A stretch of DNA of 64,000 nucleotides from the NCBI GenBank assembly GCA_949752735.1, contig OX457052.1, forward strand, positions 19,620,943 to 19,684,942, given 5' to 3'. Source of the DNA: Lumbricus terrestris (lineage: Eukaryota > Annelida > Clitellata > Crassiclitellata > Lumbricidae). The notes under the pieces were generated by a model. The model made no database searches and was not told the DNA's origin. It saw only the letters and a program-made list of their open reading frames with translations. Both the position numbers and the translations under genes were made by a program. This document shows positions 48,007 to 58,989 of this stretch, in pieces; the first letter of the stretch is position 1, and each line of letters begins with the position of its first letter.

Positions 48007-48779
48007 GGACATTAGCTCCCCTGGACATTATCCCCCCCCGGACATTATCCCCCCCGGACATTAGCCCCCGGACATATTCCCCCCCGATTTTACGTAGGAC
48101 ATTAGCCCCCCCGGACAAAGTCCCCCCCTATGTGCAAATCGTAGAATAATGCCGTAACCGATAAAACATGTCACTGGCATTCACATGCAAACGAAAGTAC
48201 TTAGTGTCATTTAGGTCCTAATTGTATCAATAGGCCTAGGCCTAGACTTAGATTTGAAATGAACGAATGGGAATCGTATGTAGGGCCTACACAGTCTATT
48301 TGTTTAGTGTCTTACAACAAAGGTTTGTTAATGTTAGTTAGGCTACGTCTGTGCTTCGTAGACTTGGGCTATTAGCGTTGTTTCCATTCAAAATTAGATT
48401 CAATACATTAAAGAAATGAACGAATGGGAATCGTATACACTAAGTAGGCCTACTTGTTAGTGTCAGTTATGGCTACAACGACATTTACGTATGAGTTTCG
48501 CAGACTTCTTAGCGTTGTTTCAGACCTTTAAAATGTCTTATAATATACATATTAAACCTTCAATTAACTTAACATATTCCTACAGGATGTTAAACTAATG
48601 TGTAATGTATAGATATTCATTCAACATAGGCCCATTAATTACATTTTGTGCATCACTTTTAGGTAATGACATCATGTACTGGGGGGGATAATGTCCTACC
48701 CCGGGGGGGGGAAATGTCCGGGGGGCTAATGTCCGGGGGGATAATGTCCGGGGGATAATGTCCAGGGGGGCTAATGTCC
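48007..48779. mobile_element. Element with arrays of GGACATTA(G/T)CCCCC at both inverted ends
   Basis: The left about 115 bp contain six repeats of GGACATTAGC/GGACATTATCCCC. The right about 100 bp contain the inverse series (GGGGATAATGTCC) in matching order. Interior 48125-48670 is AT-rich and non-coding. No clear target duplication is visible (flanks TTGTA / GTTTA). The reiterated sites look like a transposase-binding array. Superfamily unknown. Confidence 0.75.
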
Positions 48780-49460
48780 GTTTACCCTCAATTTCATACG
48801 CTTGATCAGCTTGTTACATGTTTAAGGACACTGCCATATCAAAGATGATTAGTGTCGCCCTCCTCCTTTATCCATGCTTGGGACTGGCACTGGCAGAGAA
48901 CAACCAGTGGCGGAGTCTTGATCATGTATGCATCTGCTTATATCCTTTATCAGTGTTTGCAAATTGAGACCAGTGATAAGACTGCAGATCAGTTGTATAT
49001 ATTATGCGCCTGCTGCCGTGAGTGTGTACTGCGTACCGTATGTAATGTCTGGTTAACGTGAGACCTGTTTTTATTTGAGCTAATTCCCTGATGTGTGGTT
49101 GACCTGGCGTTGGCAATTGTCACGATGATGGCAAGGACTGGCCGATCATTGTGTTTATGGGGCAACAAGGAGTCTTCAGACCGCACCGCGAAAAGCCGAA
49201 CTTTGTCATGCAAATCCAAGATAGTGGATGCTGTTAACTGTCAGAGACTCAGTGTATAGGAAGGGTACAGTACTTGGGTTGAACTGTGTTCGCAGCCGTT
49301 ACTGCCCTCTGGTGAGTCTTTGGTAAAGGCATCAATTTTTATGTTCTCAGTTCAGTGCGATTTTGCACAGGAAAGCCTCTACCTTCAGAGGACGAAAATG
49401 GCTCCTATGAGGCAAAGGCGATTTTCTCTAAATCTATTTGGCCATTCCTGATGGTGGGAG
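48780..49460. other. Non-coding DNA
   Basis: Frames of 64-76 codons on both strands (48852-49219) are unrecognised. Confidence 0.35.
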
Positions 49461-49525
49461 TAAATGTAATCGATAAATGTAATCAATAAATGTAATCAAT
49501 AAATGTAATCAATAAATGTAATCAA
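49461..49525. repeat. 13-bp tandem repeat, 5 copies
   Basis: TAAATGTAATCAA repeated five times (first copy TCGA). Confidence 0.95.
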
Positions 49526-49599
49526 TTGACGCTTTGTGGCCTGAACTTGAATAGAAGAGAAAAATTGAGTTATTATGCTTCTGATTGTTCACATTAGCG

Positions 49600-49973
49600 C
49601 GCGCACACGCATGTACACACACACACACAAACACGCACATACATACGTGTACACTGTACACACATTTGGATACAAATATATTATATATGAAGTAGAGTAG
49701 AAGTGATTTTATTTATGCACTGCATGTATATGGGTATTTTCTATATCTATATTTATATGTATATGAACATAATTATATATATAGCACCTTTCACTATCTT
49801 AGAAATATATATATATATATATATATATATATTCTATACATAGATATAGTTTTAGTTTTGTGACATCTATATAAAATATATAGTTGTGTATGTCATTTTT
49901 CTAAGACATAAGGCTATTCATACGAAAATTGATATAGGTCCTTTGAGAAACTTGCTAATATGCCAGAGAAGGT

Positions 49974-50011
<38 letters not shown>

Positions 50012-50015
50012 TGGA
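49600..50015. repeat. Cluster of microsatellites: (CA)n, (TA)n, (GACA)n
   Basis: CA-rich at 49600-49670, TA at 49805-49835, pure GACA/ACAG at 49974-50012. Confidence 0.85.
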
Positions 50016-50792
50016 CGGACAGAGAGGAATGGAGAGTGCAAAAATTTTACTCATGAGTGTCATTTTGATCCGTTCCAGTTGCATACAACAATTTTCCTTG
50101 AAGTAACGAGATAAATTTGATTCTTAATTTAGTTTAAATTAGCAGTTGTGTGCTACAATGCGAGACACTATTGCCAGTCAGAACATGATGGCCAGTCAAA
50201 GCAACATGGGCCTTACATGGCTAGTCAAAGCAGCAGGCCAGTCAAAGTTGGGCCTTGTTGCTGAACAGTTTTTGCAGAAAACCGAATCCTACAAAAACAT
50301 GTCAGCTTGTTTGTGATGACCTATAGGAAACATGTAACCCTTGTTTGACCTTTGAGGGCGGAAATGGAAACCTATCTAGGATCACTTGTAAAGCTGCTGT
50401 ATCCTGTGCTTTGCCACATGAGCCCTTGGCAGTGCTTATCTACATAAATACCTCTTCTCAGGTTTCTCATTGTATTTGAAAGGTCATACATAATACATCG
50501 AGGCAGACAAAACAGTCATACATGCATACTAACATAATATGCATGTTTGTATAGGTAAAGGCATGCATGATTACATGTACAATGTACATGCATTGTATAC
50601 ATATGCATTATGCACATACATTGATTGTAAAACATATTAGAAGTAGCGTGAAGCCTGATATATATTATACAAAAGGCAATATTAATAACTCATGTTATTA
50701 CAAGATACATAGATACACTATACCGGCATCATTATTATAATTAAATAAATTTCTAACGCATGCAAGATCACACAGAAATGTGAATCTGAGGC
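50016..50792. other. Non-coding DNA
   Basis: The phrase GGAAACCTATCTAGGATCACT near 50366 recurs near 54180, together with GATGACCTATA, TTGTTTGACCTTTG and CACTTGTAAAGCT. Two copies of an unnamed repeat of about 130 bp thus lie at about 50315-50410 and 54120-54215. Confidence 0.45.
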
Positions 50793-50795
50793 GCT

Positions 50796-50843
<48 letters not shown>

Positions 50844-51030
50844 CATGCATAATTATAATATATAATTATATTTATTAAAATATTATACATACACATATAT
50901 ATATACATTTAATATATGCATAAAATATATAATTATATATATTTTAATATTATAAATACATATATAGTGTAACCTAGTAAATGGTATGCTGTAAATAGTA
51001 GGCATAAGTTATATATATGTATTTATACAC
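50793..51030. repeat. (TA)n-rich tract
   Basis: A pure TA run of about 45 bp, then degenerate TATA/ATAATTAT sequence. Confidence 0.85.
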
Positions 51031-51266
51031 GAATAAGCAGCAGAGTTGAATTTGTAGTATTTTTGGCTCTATATCATACAAATTTACTTGCACTCTTTGA
51101 CATTTTAATTGCATGTCGATAATATGCTGGTAGGTACATTGTACATGTAGTTGCAGTTGCGCTGTACACTATACAGGTTGATGATGTCCAATGTAATTGC
51201 AATGCTGCAACTGATGGATCATTAAAATCAAACCAAACGTGGCTCAAGTTCTGGAAGGTCTCTCAG
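51031..51266. other. Non-coding DNA
   Basis: Nothing recognisable. Confidence 0.35.
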
Positions 51267-51349
51267 CTAATCTAATCTAATCTAATCTAATCTAACATAA
51301 CCTAATCTAATCTAATCTAATCTAGTCTAATCTAATCTAATCTAATCTG
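51267..51349. repeat. (TAATC)n pentanucleotide microsatellite
   Basis: About 16 units with TAACA and TAACC variants in the middle. Confidence 0.9.
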
Positions 51350-51720
51350 ATGAGTGTTCTGGTTGTTCAATCGGGTGCTGTATAATCTCAGTAATGAATG
51401 AATTAATGTGTTGTTACGTATGCACAGTGAGGCATCAATGGTCTTCAGGTGGGACATTAGTTTAAAGCCATAAATTATTATTAGAGAGATGAATGGGGAT
51501 ATTGGGGAATGGGGAGTGGACACATAAGCTAAAGTGAGAAAGTCCTGGCTGTGAAGTGTTGGCATGCCGTTGTGTTCCTAGTATCGGTGAAGAACCTCTG
51601 GATATTAATAATAATTTTTATTTTTTAGAACCTTTGCTTCAGCGTATATATACGTATAATTATATATATGTGCATATATATATATATTTGTATATATATA
51701 CTATATATATACTATATATA
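51350..51720. other. Non-coding DNA ending in (TA)n
   Basis: TA-rich from about 51645. No gene is supported. Confidence 0.4.
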
Positions 51721-51723
51721 ATA

Positions 51724-54018
51724 GGGTGTCCCACGATTGCACAGGAAAAATATTTTTCTTGAAACTTGAAATGCAGTCCCTCCAAAAAGTTTCCTTATGG
51801 TCCTATGATAGTACCTGCCAAATTTCTGGACATTTTGAAAATATTTAGAGGCCGCTCAAAGCTCACATATAATATGTGTAAGTTGTCACAAATTATACGT
51901 GCGACATATAGGCCTATGAGTTTGAAATTTTCGGAGGTCCACACTTTGATCCCACTAGCGTGCTTATGTATTGCTTAATAACCTTATATTGCTCTGAAAT
52001 ACTAAAATCTACAAATATGCAACCTTATTGTATTTGCGAATGAGGTTTTTCAAGCATAAGGACGACAGTTAAGCTCTCGAGCAAACGAATGATGTAAATG
52101 TCGTGCACTAGGATTGCAGGTCGCTACCTCCACATGGCAATCATCAGTGGAGTAGAAATGAATAAGGTTAACAGATTGTCAGTCTGATTTTTCTCTAGTT
52201 GGTGGAAGTAGCCTACAAACATGTTGGTGTGCTAAAGTTGACCTCTGGACCAGGACAGGAATCAACGGTTGCAGTTTGAACCTTTTGAAGTCGTGAAAGT
52301 GTGATGCATTAGGCCTAATTATTGGCAAATGCTTTGAGACAACGGCTTTCAATAACTGCATATTAAATAGAGTTTGCAATGCCTTGCACCCTTCTACATC
52401 AGCCATCAGTCGTAACATCTTGTTAACATCACAGAAATCTTTTAAGTCCAGTTGCCTGGTGCATTCTTTGTGTCCTTGGTAAAAATTTGTCCATCAATGG
52501 TCTGTAATTAAGCTCTGCAAGCCATTTAAAGATGAATGCTCCAATCTGGTTCACCATCAACCAAACCCTCGACCAATGCTACTACAGTCTGCATCTAACA
52601 AATCATAAGAATTCATTACTGAACAGCTTTAGCGTGGCCATACTCGAAATATGACTATCAAGAATTTTCAAAACTCTTGGTATTCATGGTTGGATTGAAC
52701 AATTCGGTAGCATTTCGCAAGCCTGTTGCCATCACAGAGCAAGTTGGATGGGTAAGGCAATATAGATCTAATTAATTGCTTTATGATGGAAACGAATCAC
52801 ATATACAGTTGACGACCGTGAATTACAGGGCATCCAACCCAAACAAGTCTCAGATTTGTGATTGACATCTACAGTCAGGCGGTGTTCTCATGTAGAGTCA
52901 CTGCTCTCTTTGAATTAATCCATAGCTTTATAATTCTGGCAATGCTGCTCTAGATGACAAGTCTGAAAATGATGCAACATCATTCTTGGTATACCAGCAC
53001 CTAAGATATAAGAGATAGCAATTCTCTCTGTTCTTTCAGTGAGTTCTCATTAATGTGGAATAACGGGGTTATCTCTTCCTAAAAGTTTTTCCCAAACCAT
53101 GCTGCGTTCAAATATAGTTTTCTCGATCTTTCGGTGAAAGAGTGGCGAGATAGCCAATCGTATAAGACCACGTGTGATTTTTCATAACGTTGGTCTGTGT
53201 AAATGACTGTGCTGAACAAACATGACGCAGCTTTGATACAGAATTTCAGCTCAACGATAACGAAGAACGTAGATCGGAGACAATTTCTCGTACAGGTTGT
53301 CGAAAAACACAGGCACATGTTTTCTAACCACAATTGTGACAATCTTGTTGACATGTGTAAATGTAGAACGTAGAACTGAAGAACAATTTGAGTGCAGTGA
53401 TGTAGAATCAGCAGATCAGTATGAGAATAGTAAAAAAATAACGGTCCAGACGTTGATTTGTTGTGTAGCTGCATGGGGTGTGCAATTAAAACTTTACTGT
53501 GTGGTCCTAGGACAAATAGGGGTTGAACCTCACAGCCCCCTCAGAATTTCTTACTATGAAGCAGATGAAGGTATGGAGGAGCTAAAACCACGACTTGTTA
53601 CATTATCAAGAGTTTGTAATGACTACTCCCAATGATTAGTTGTGTGTGCACTGATATTGTGTCCAAAGTTCAAAAATCTCAAATTTTTCTCGATTTTCCA
53701 TTTTTTGAGCATAAGACTATGCCCAAAATATCCATTGTATCCAATAAAGTTAAATACCTGTTAATTCTACCATTCACGAGCTTTCCAAGGGTAGTAAATT
53801 TGTTATAATAGGATCAACGATTGGGATATAAAGGCATTTAGAAGTTGGACACATCAGGCGCAAATTATGCCAATATGGGTTAAATTTGGGCGGCTTGAGC
53901 CACCCCTAAATATTTTTTTAGTGTCATAAAACTTTACAGGTGTTATTATGGGACCATATGGAAACTTTTTAGGGGGACTGCATTTCAAGTTTCTAGAAAA
54001 ATATTTGTTGGGACACCC
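51724..54018. mobile_element. Mariner-like TIR element (2295 bp), TA target site
   Basis: The ends are GGGTGTCCCACGATTGC and TTGTTGGGACACCC, flanked by TA on both sides (51722-51723, 54019-54020). About 80 bp of subterminal sequence are shared in inverse orientation: AATATTTTTCT(T/A)GAAAC, CTTGAAATGCAGTCC, AAAAAGTTTCC(A/T)TATGG. The left end carries about 13 extra bases. The internal 2 kb is too long for a MITE but shows no recognisable transposase. Confidence 0.75.
52179..52500 (-). pseudogene. Unrecognised coding-like relic inside the TIR element
   Basis: On the minus strand an open stretch from about 52500 reads WTNFYQGHKECTRQLDLKDF, then CDVNKMLRLMADVEGCKALQ and TLFNMQLLKAVVSKHLP, ending at a stop at 52179. 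It is protein-like and longer than the annotated ATG suggests, and is preceded by an in-frame TGA. I cannot name a family. It may be decayed transposase or captured host sequence. Confidence 0.3.
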
Positions 54019-54019
54019 T

Positions 54020-54330
54020 AATATATAATATTATATATATATTCATGAGGGGCGCCTGATAGCCAGTCCTCTCCTCGCCATCTCATCTTTCCAGTGATAG
54101 GTCAAAGCATCATGTCAAGTTGTTTCTGATGACCTATACGCAACACGTGCTGACCCTTGTTTGACCTTTGTCGGAAGATATGGAACCTATCTAGGAATCA
54201 CTTGTAAAGCTCTAGTATCTTCCTCCTCCTCCTCTTCCATTTTATATGTTGAGGGGTTACTCGGGTTAGGTATGTTATACAGCACATCAACAGTTCTTCC
54301 ATGAGGCTTTTCACAAATTCCCAGTGGTGT
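54020..54330. other. Non-coding DNA
   Basis: Contains the second copy of the repeat also seen at 50315-50410, then a short TCC run (54216-54240). Confidence 0.4.
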
Positions 54331-54334
54331 ATTA

Positions 54335-54428
54335 TATACGTGTGTGTGTGCATGCGTGTGAGTGTGCGTGGGTGTGTGCGCGCGAGCGTGTGTGTGCGTG
54401 CGTGTGTGTGTGTGTGTGCGTGGGTGTA
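54335..54428. repeat. (TG)n/(CG)n microsatellite
   Basis: TGTG with TGCGTG and GCGCGC variants. Confidence 0.9.
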
Positions 54429-55293
54429 TCATGTAAAAACGGGAAGATTCCAGTGGCAACAGATAAAGCTTGACTGGCATGCAGTCAGCGTTCAGCGATG
54501 ATCTGACGTTTGGAACACAGGTCGTATTGGATCAGCCAGGTCGTGTTTGTCGCCCAGATTGAATATCACTTCCGGTTTCGTTGAATTATATTTGCCTTCC
54601 TAGGCTTCTCCATCATTGAAGTCTCGGCTACCGTCACCGCCTTGCATTCGCATCCGTGGGTGGTTTTGGTGCCGTTTGCAATTACAGTCATGTCTACTTT
54701 TTCACATCAATGTCCGTTCATATCACAGCCACAAGTATCGCGACAGACAGCTTAACACGAATGCTGACTAATTACAGACTGTCAGTCAGCCGAGAACTGA
54801 TGTAGGGGGGTGGGAGGGAGCGGGGGCGGGGGTATGGTGTTCGGACTAGTAGTAAATTTGCCTTTGCATCTGTGTGTTGGTCGGAACTGGAGAGAAGAAA
54901 CTGCCTTCAGCTGGAATGTAATGATGCAGTGGAGTGTGTGTTGTGCTCTAAAGATTATTAATTGGCAATTTCTGTGGGATTTCTGGTGCATTATTTGTTA
55001 TTTATTTATTATGCTTGGAGGAGGGTGGGTGGTGGTCGTTAAGGCAGCATTATCGAATGACTGAGCGTGGATTGATGACGCTAGGAATTTGTGAGTGAAG
55101 GTCTTGCTTAAGGCCAGGGTGAGAACTGCCATTGGGGTTTGAGGGTTCAACTCCCCCCATCAAGTTTTCCTAGGACCCAATAGTAAAGTCTTCATTGCAT
55201 GTGCACCCCAACTCCACATGAATCAACGTCTGACCCCCCACCAGTTATTTTCTGTATTTCTCATACTGCTTAAGACTGTGCTGTAACAGGGCT
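54429..55293. other. No supported gene; CpG-richer patch with an acceptor-like site
   Basis: TTTGCCTTCCTAG near 54591-54603 is a plausible acceptor, followed by an open stretch ASPSLKSRLPSPPCIRIRG. Phase does not fit the candidate exons on either side, so I do not call it. A Gly-rich frame at 54810 arises from a GGGGGT run. Confidence 0.3.
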
Positions 55294-55668
55294 GTTTTGA
55301 GAAGAGGCACACATACTTTTGAGAGGAGGCACACATACTTTTGAGAGGAGGCGCACATACTTTTGAGAGGAGGCGCACGTACTTTTGAGAGGAGGCACAC
55401 GTACTTTTGAGAGGAGGCACACGTACTTTTGAGAGGAGGCACACATACTTTTGAGAGGAGGCACACATACTTTTGAGAGGAGGCGCACGTACTTTTGAGA
55501 GGAGGCGCACGTACTTTTGAGAGGAGGCACACGTACTTTTGAGAGGAGGCGCACGTACTTTTGAGAGGAGGCACACGTACTTTTGAGAGGAGGCACACGT
55601 ACTTTTGAGAGGAGGCACACGTACTTTTGAGAGGAGGCACACGTACTTTTGAGAGGAGGCACACACAC
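55294..55668. repeat. 22-bp minisatellite, about 17 copies
   Basis: The unit is ACTTTTGAGAGGAGGCACAC plus GT or AT, with A/G variation at two positions (GCACACGT, GCGCACGT, GCACACAT). No stop occurs in any minus-strand frame, so three overlapping 141-166 codon frames are open there. Confidence 0.95.
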
Positions 55669-55804
55669 ACTTGAGCTGTCAACATTGCAAGACAAGCATT
55701 CGAGAGACGACGACTCAATACTTCGACTGTGGCTGAAGACTTCAATTGATGGTTACGACAAACTCAAACCTTACTTAATCAGATCAACTTCAAGAAGATG
55801 AGTC

Positions 55805-56022
55805 CGCCAAGAGAAAGAGAAAGAGGGAGGGAGAGACAGAGAGAAAAAAGGAGAGACAGTGAGAGAGACAGAGAGAGAGACAGAGAGAGAGAGACAGAGA
55901 GAGAGAGACAGAGACAGAGAGAGACACAGAGATAGATAGAGATAGAGAGAGATAGAGAGAGAGACAGACAGAACAGATAGAACAGAGAGACAGACAGACT
56001 GTGGAGGGAGGGAAGGGACAGG

Positions 56023-56096
<74 letters not shown>

Positions 56097-56185
56097 CAGA
56101 GACAGAGAGACAGACACATTCAAGCACGCATGCACACACAGACACACACGCACTCACGCGCGCGCGCACACACACACACAGCCTA
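55805..56185. repeat. (GA)n/(CAGA)n then (CA)n microsatellite
   Basis: GAGA and GACAGA units with a pure (GA)n run at 56027-56077, then CAGAGA, ACACAC and CGCGCG. The Ser/Leu frames on the minus strand and Arg/Glu frame on the plus strand are artefacts. Confidence 0.95.
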
Positions 56186-56739
56186 CCATGGTAAGAAGCG
56201 TTGATACCAGCAGAGGGTAAATGAGTTGAGCGAGGTTTTGAAGTGGTCATCAATGTTTGTCTGTGGTGGTCATAGCTATGAATAAATTTCATTAGGATGT
56301 GAAGAATAATGCATTGCGCTCTTCGGTCAGCTTGTCGTCACCAGCATCCATCCTTCAATTATTATCCTAATCCTAATCCTATTGATTCATGTAGCACCTA
56401 TATTTTCAGGACTCAGTCTCATGGAATTTTCTCAACCGCACATGAGGGACGAATTAGGTGCGCGGGGCTGGGCCTCCCTGTGGGGGTTCAGAAGAAGCCT
56501 AGGGTCAACTATTTTTTGCTTTGAAAAAAGGATTAATAAGACTATTTACACAAAATGGAGTTTTTGTGAGCGCCTGTGGATAAACTGGAGTCGTGCACTT
56601 GGTTTTCGAGTGGCGATGATTTAGATGCTTGAGATTACGATTATGATTACGATTCTCTGGCTTTTAACAAATCTCTTATGATAGTGTGAAAATCAGTTGT
56701 TAAGTGATTGGTTCATTGATCAGCAAGGCAAAATCAACG
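56186..56739. other. Non-coding DNA
   Basis: Nothing supported. Confidence 0.4.
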
Positions 56740-56970
56740 AGGTGTGGTGGTGTAATGATGGTTCGGTGCCTTGGAGCCGGAGGGTTGCAGGTTCAAATCC
56801 ACCTCAAGCCGCAGCATAGGGACCTTGAGCAAATCCTTCACTTGCAATTGCTCCTGTGCTTTGATGTGAAACTCCAATGCAGTGTCCACACTGTAGTCGG
56901 GAGCGCCTCTGACTAGTGAACCTGAAGGGGCGCTGTAGCAAATGCAAGAAATAAATGAATGAACGAATGA
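56740..56970 (+). mobile_element. tRNA-derived SINE, family A, copy 8
   Basis: Sense copy and one of the best: head GAGGTGTGGTGGTGTAATGA, then GGTGCCTTGGAGCCGGAGGG and B box GCAGGTTCAAATCCACC, full body, tail GGGGCGCTGTAGCAAATGC and short AATGAATGAACG repeats. Confidence 0.9.
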
Positions 56971-57288
56971 AAACATCCTGACATTCTTGAGACGTTTTAA
57001 TCAACAGATACTGCAGTGGCTGGAATTATTGTCAACAGTATATACGTAAGCTAGCACAAACATTTGGAAAGATTTACAGTGTTAAAAACTTCAATTGGCT
57101 CAATGGTGCTAAATGGGCACTTCCAATATAATTTGCCTGATAAACAAAGAGGTCGAATGATGCACTTCTTTCATCATTAAGGTCAGCATGATATTGCTTT
57201 GCTAAAGCTGAATAGAAATGATTAGAATGATAATATTTTTTGTTTTTAATAGAATGATAATATTTTTTATGTTTTTCATTATACACAG
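56971..57288. other. Intron-like sequence before the 57289 exon
   Basis: AT-rich, ending in a T-rich tract with a tandem AGAATGATAATATTTTTT duplication (57220-57268) and the acceptor CATTATACACAG. Confidence 0.45.
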
Positions 57289-57479
57289 CGCAAATGGAAG
57301 AGAATTTGTCCGTTCCAACACGTTGGCCGTCATTGCCATTGACAAGGCACTGACTGGGAGGCCAGTGCAGAATTCCTCCTTTGCAGCAAAGGGTTTGCTT
57401 GCAGTTCCGAAAGTGGACCACCAGAGCAACGTGACGAGGTCGTGGTCTGGCCAGAGGCGGGAAAGAACAGCTGCAACAG
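57289..57479 (+). CDS. Candidate internal exon of an unrecognised gene
   Basis: A T-rich tract and acceptor (TTTTTCATTATACACAG) and a donor (CAACAG followed by GTACAC) bound a 191-nt GC-rich segment. It enters in phase 2 and leaves in phase 1. It reads ANGREFVRSNTLAVIAIDKA, LTGRPVQNSSFAAKGLLAVP, then KVDHQSNVTRSWSGQRRERT and AAT. The composition (Arg/Ser-rich, no low complexity) and boundaries look like a genuine exon. Its entry phase matches the donors at 17420 and 32675, and its exit phase matches the 61492 acceptor. A cytosolic or nuclear phospho-regulated protein is possible from the SWSGQRRERT motif, but that is speculation. Confidence 0.5.
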
Positions 57480-57689
57480 GTACACAGAATGGTGTCAACA
57501 ATTCATTTTTTGCTCCATTCTTTAAAGATCAGACAAAACAAATTATTCACACTTTTTTACTTCTGTTCCATGGCCTTTGTTTACCGTATGGAATCAGACA
57601 CTTTTGTGCTCAGCTACGAGGAAAATGCATAGAATAAATATTATCCAGTTTCCTGATAGCTGAACGCAAAAGTGTCTGAGAATATATTG

Positions 57690-57786
57690 TAAGAATATAT
57701 ATGTATTTATATATACCGGTATGTATAATATATATGTATAATTGTATATACTATATATATATAAAATATTATATATATATATAATG
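57690..57786. repeat. TA-rich tract
   Basis: (TA)n with TATATACCGG and TATATGTAT interruptions. Confidence 0.8.
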
Positions 57787-58317
57787 AGATTAAAATAATT
57801 TGCAGGGAGGAGCTATTCGAATGACTGCCAGTGTCACGAAATAAATTACCCCCAATAATCATATTCCGCATGTGTTTATTTTTGCCAATTAACTTCCATT
57901 TGTTTTGTTTTGAACAATTACACTAAAAGGTATGTTTATTCCTACTAGATAATTTTGTTTGCATTGGTTTTAGGGCACTTAGAACATTTAGAAAATTAGA
58001 ACACTTATAGAGTCACTGACTAAATTCGAGTTGCCTAGCTCTGAACATTGCTTAGGACACCTAAAACAATTAGAGTCACTGTAAATTTGATTACAGCATA
58101 AATTTATCAATTATACGCTTTTTCTATAATTGGGATAGAGTAGTTTATTCCCCCGGATACTTTATGCCTGGTATATTTCATCCCCCGGATGGCTTTAAGG
58201 GGGTGAATAGAATATCCTGTGACATTGGGCAATCTGTGCCTACAGTTGAAATATTTAAATTGTACTATGCCCTTATTGAGGGCTTTTTCTAAGTTACTCA
58301 AATTCTGCATTTTTTTA

Positions 58318-58402
58318 GCTGTGGCTGGGAGCGCCTCGGAGTAGATCTCTTGAAGAGGCGCTATATAAATTCTCGGTGTGATAGAATGAATGAATAATAT
58401 CG
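58318..58402 (+). mobile_element. SINE family A tail fragment
   Basis: CTGGGAGCGCCTCGGAGTAG, then TTGAAGAGGCGCTATATAAA and AATGAATGAAT. No head is present. It overlaps no gene. Confidence 0.65.
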
Positions 58403-58989
58403 AACTGATTAGAATAATATAAGCCAGCGAATTTCTATTTAAATATATTCATGATCAGTTACTAGGGGTCTTCAATAACTATTTTGTTGCTACATCTATC
58501 TTAAACCCCTATCCTGTATGTTCTGCTCTGAATGTAAGAGCAGCCTTTGCTATGTTTTCGTTAAAATGTGCTGGTCACGTGGTCACATCACGTGTATCCG
58601 AATGCGCTTAAAAAATTCGTTTGTTTATTCAAGCCTAGCATTGTCTTCTATTGCTATTTGAACTGTTCCAAGTACTGTCTTTAAAGATGTCATTGATGCA
58701 AAAATTCTGTATTCAGTCGTAGCAGCACTGCCTCAGTCAGAATACAGCCGGTTGGGTTGATCCATTATTTTGAGGATTGCGGGCTTTCTGCTTACGAAGG
58801 CAGGCGGCAAATTGTCTCCAAGTTTCGTCAGGGTATTGATTTACCTCTTGAAAGCAGAAGATTGTCTTATCGCTTGAGGACAGGGATTGAAGTTGTTGTG
58901 ACAAAAAATGCCTATCTTCTCACGCAGCAGGCACACTAATACTGCTAATACTCAGATCCAGCATATCTCGTCCTGCCAATATGTTGAGT

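Noticed and set aside
48007..48118. 64-codon Gly/Met-rich frame (MSGGANV, MSGGDNV repeats) on the minus strand
   Set aside because: It is a translation of the reiterated GGACATTA(G/T)CCCCC transposon end.
55223..55745. Three 141-166 codon repeat proteins on the minus strand
   Set aside because: All three frames of the same 22-bp tandem unit are open, which indicates lack of stop trinucleotides and not coding selection.
55771..56292. 173-codon Ser/Leu-rich frame
   Set aside because: It is a translation of (GA)n/(CAGA)n microsatellite sequence.
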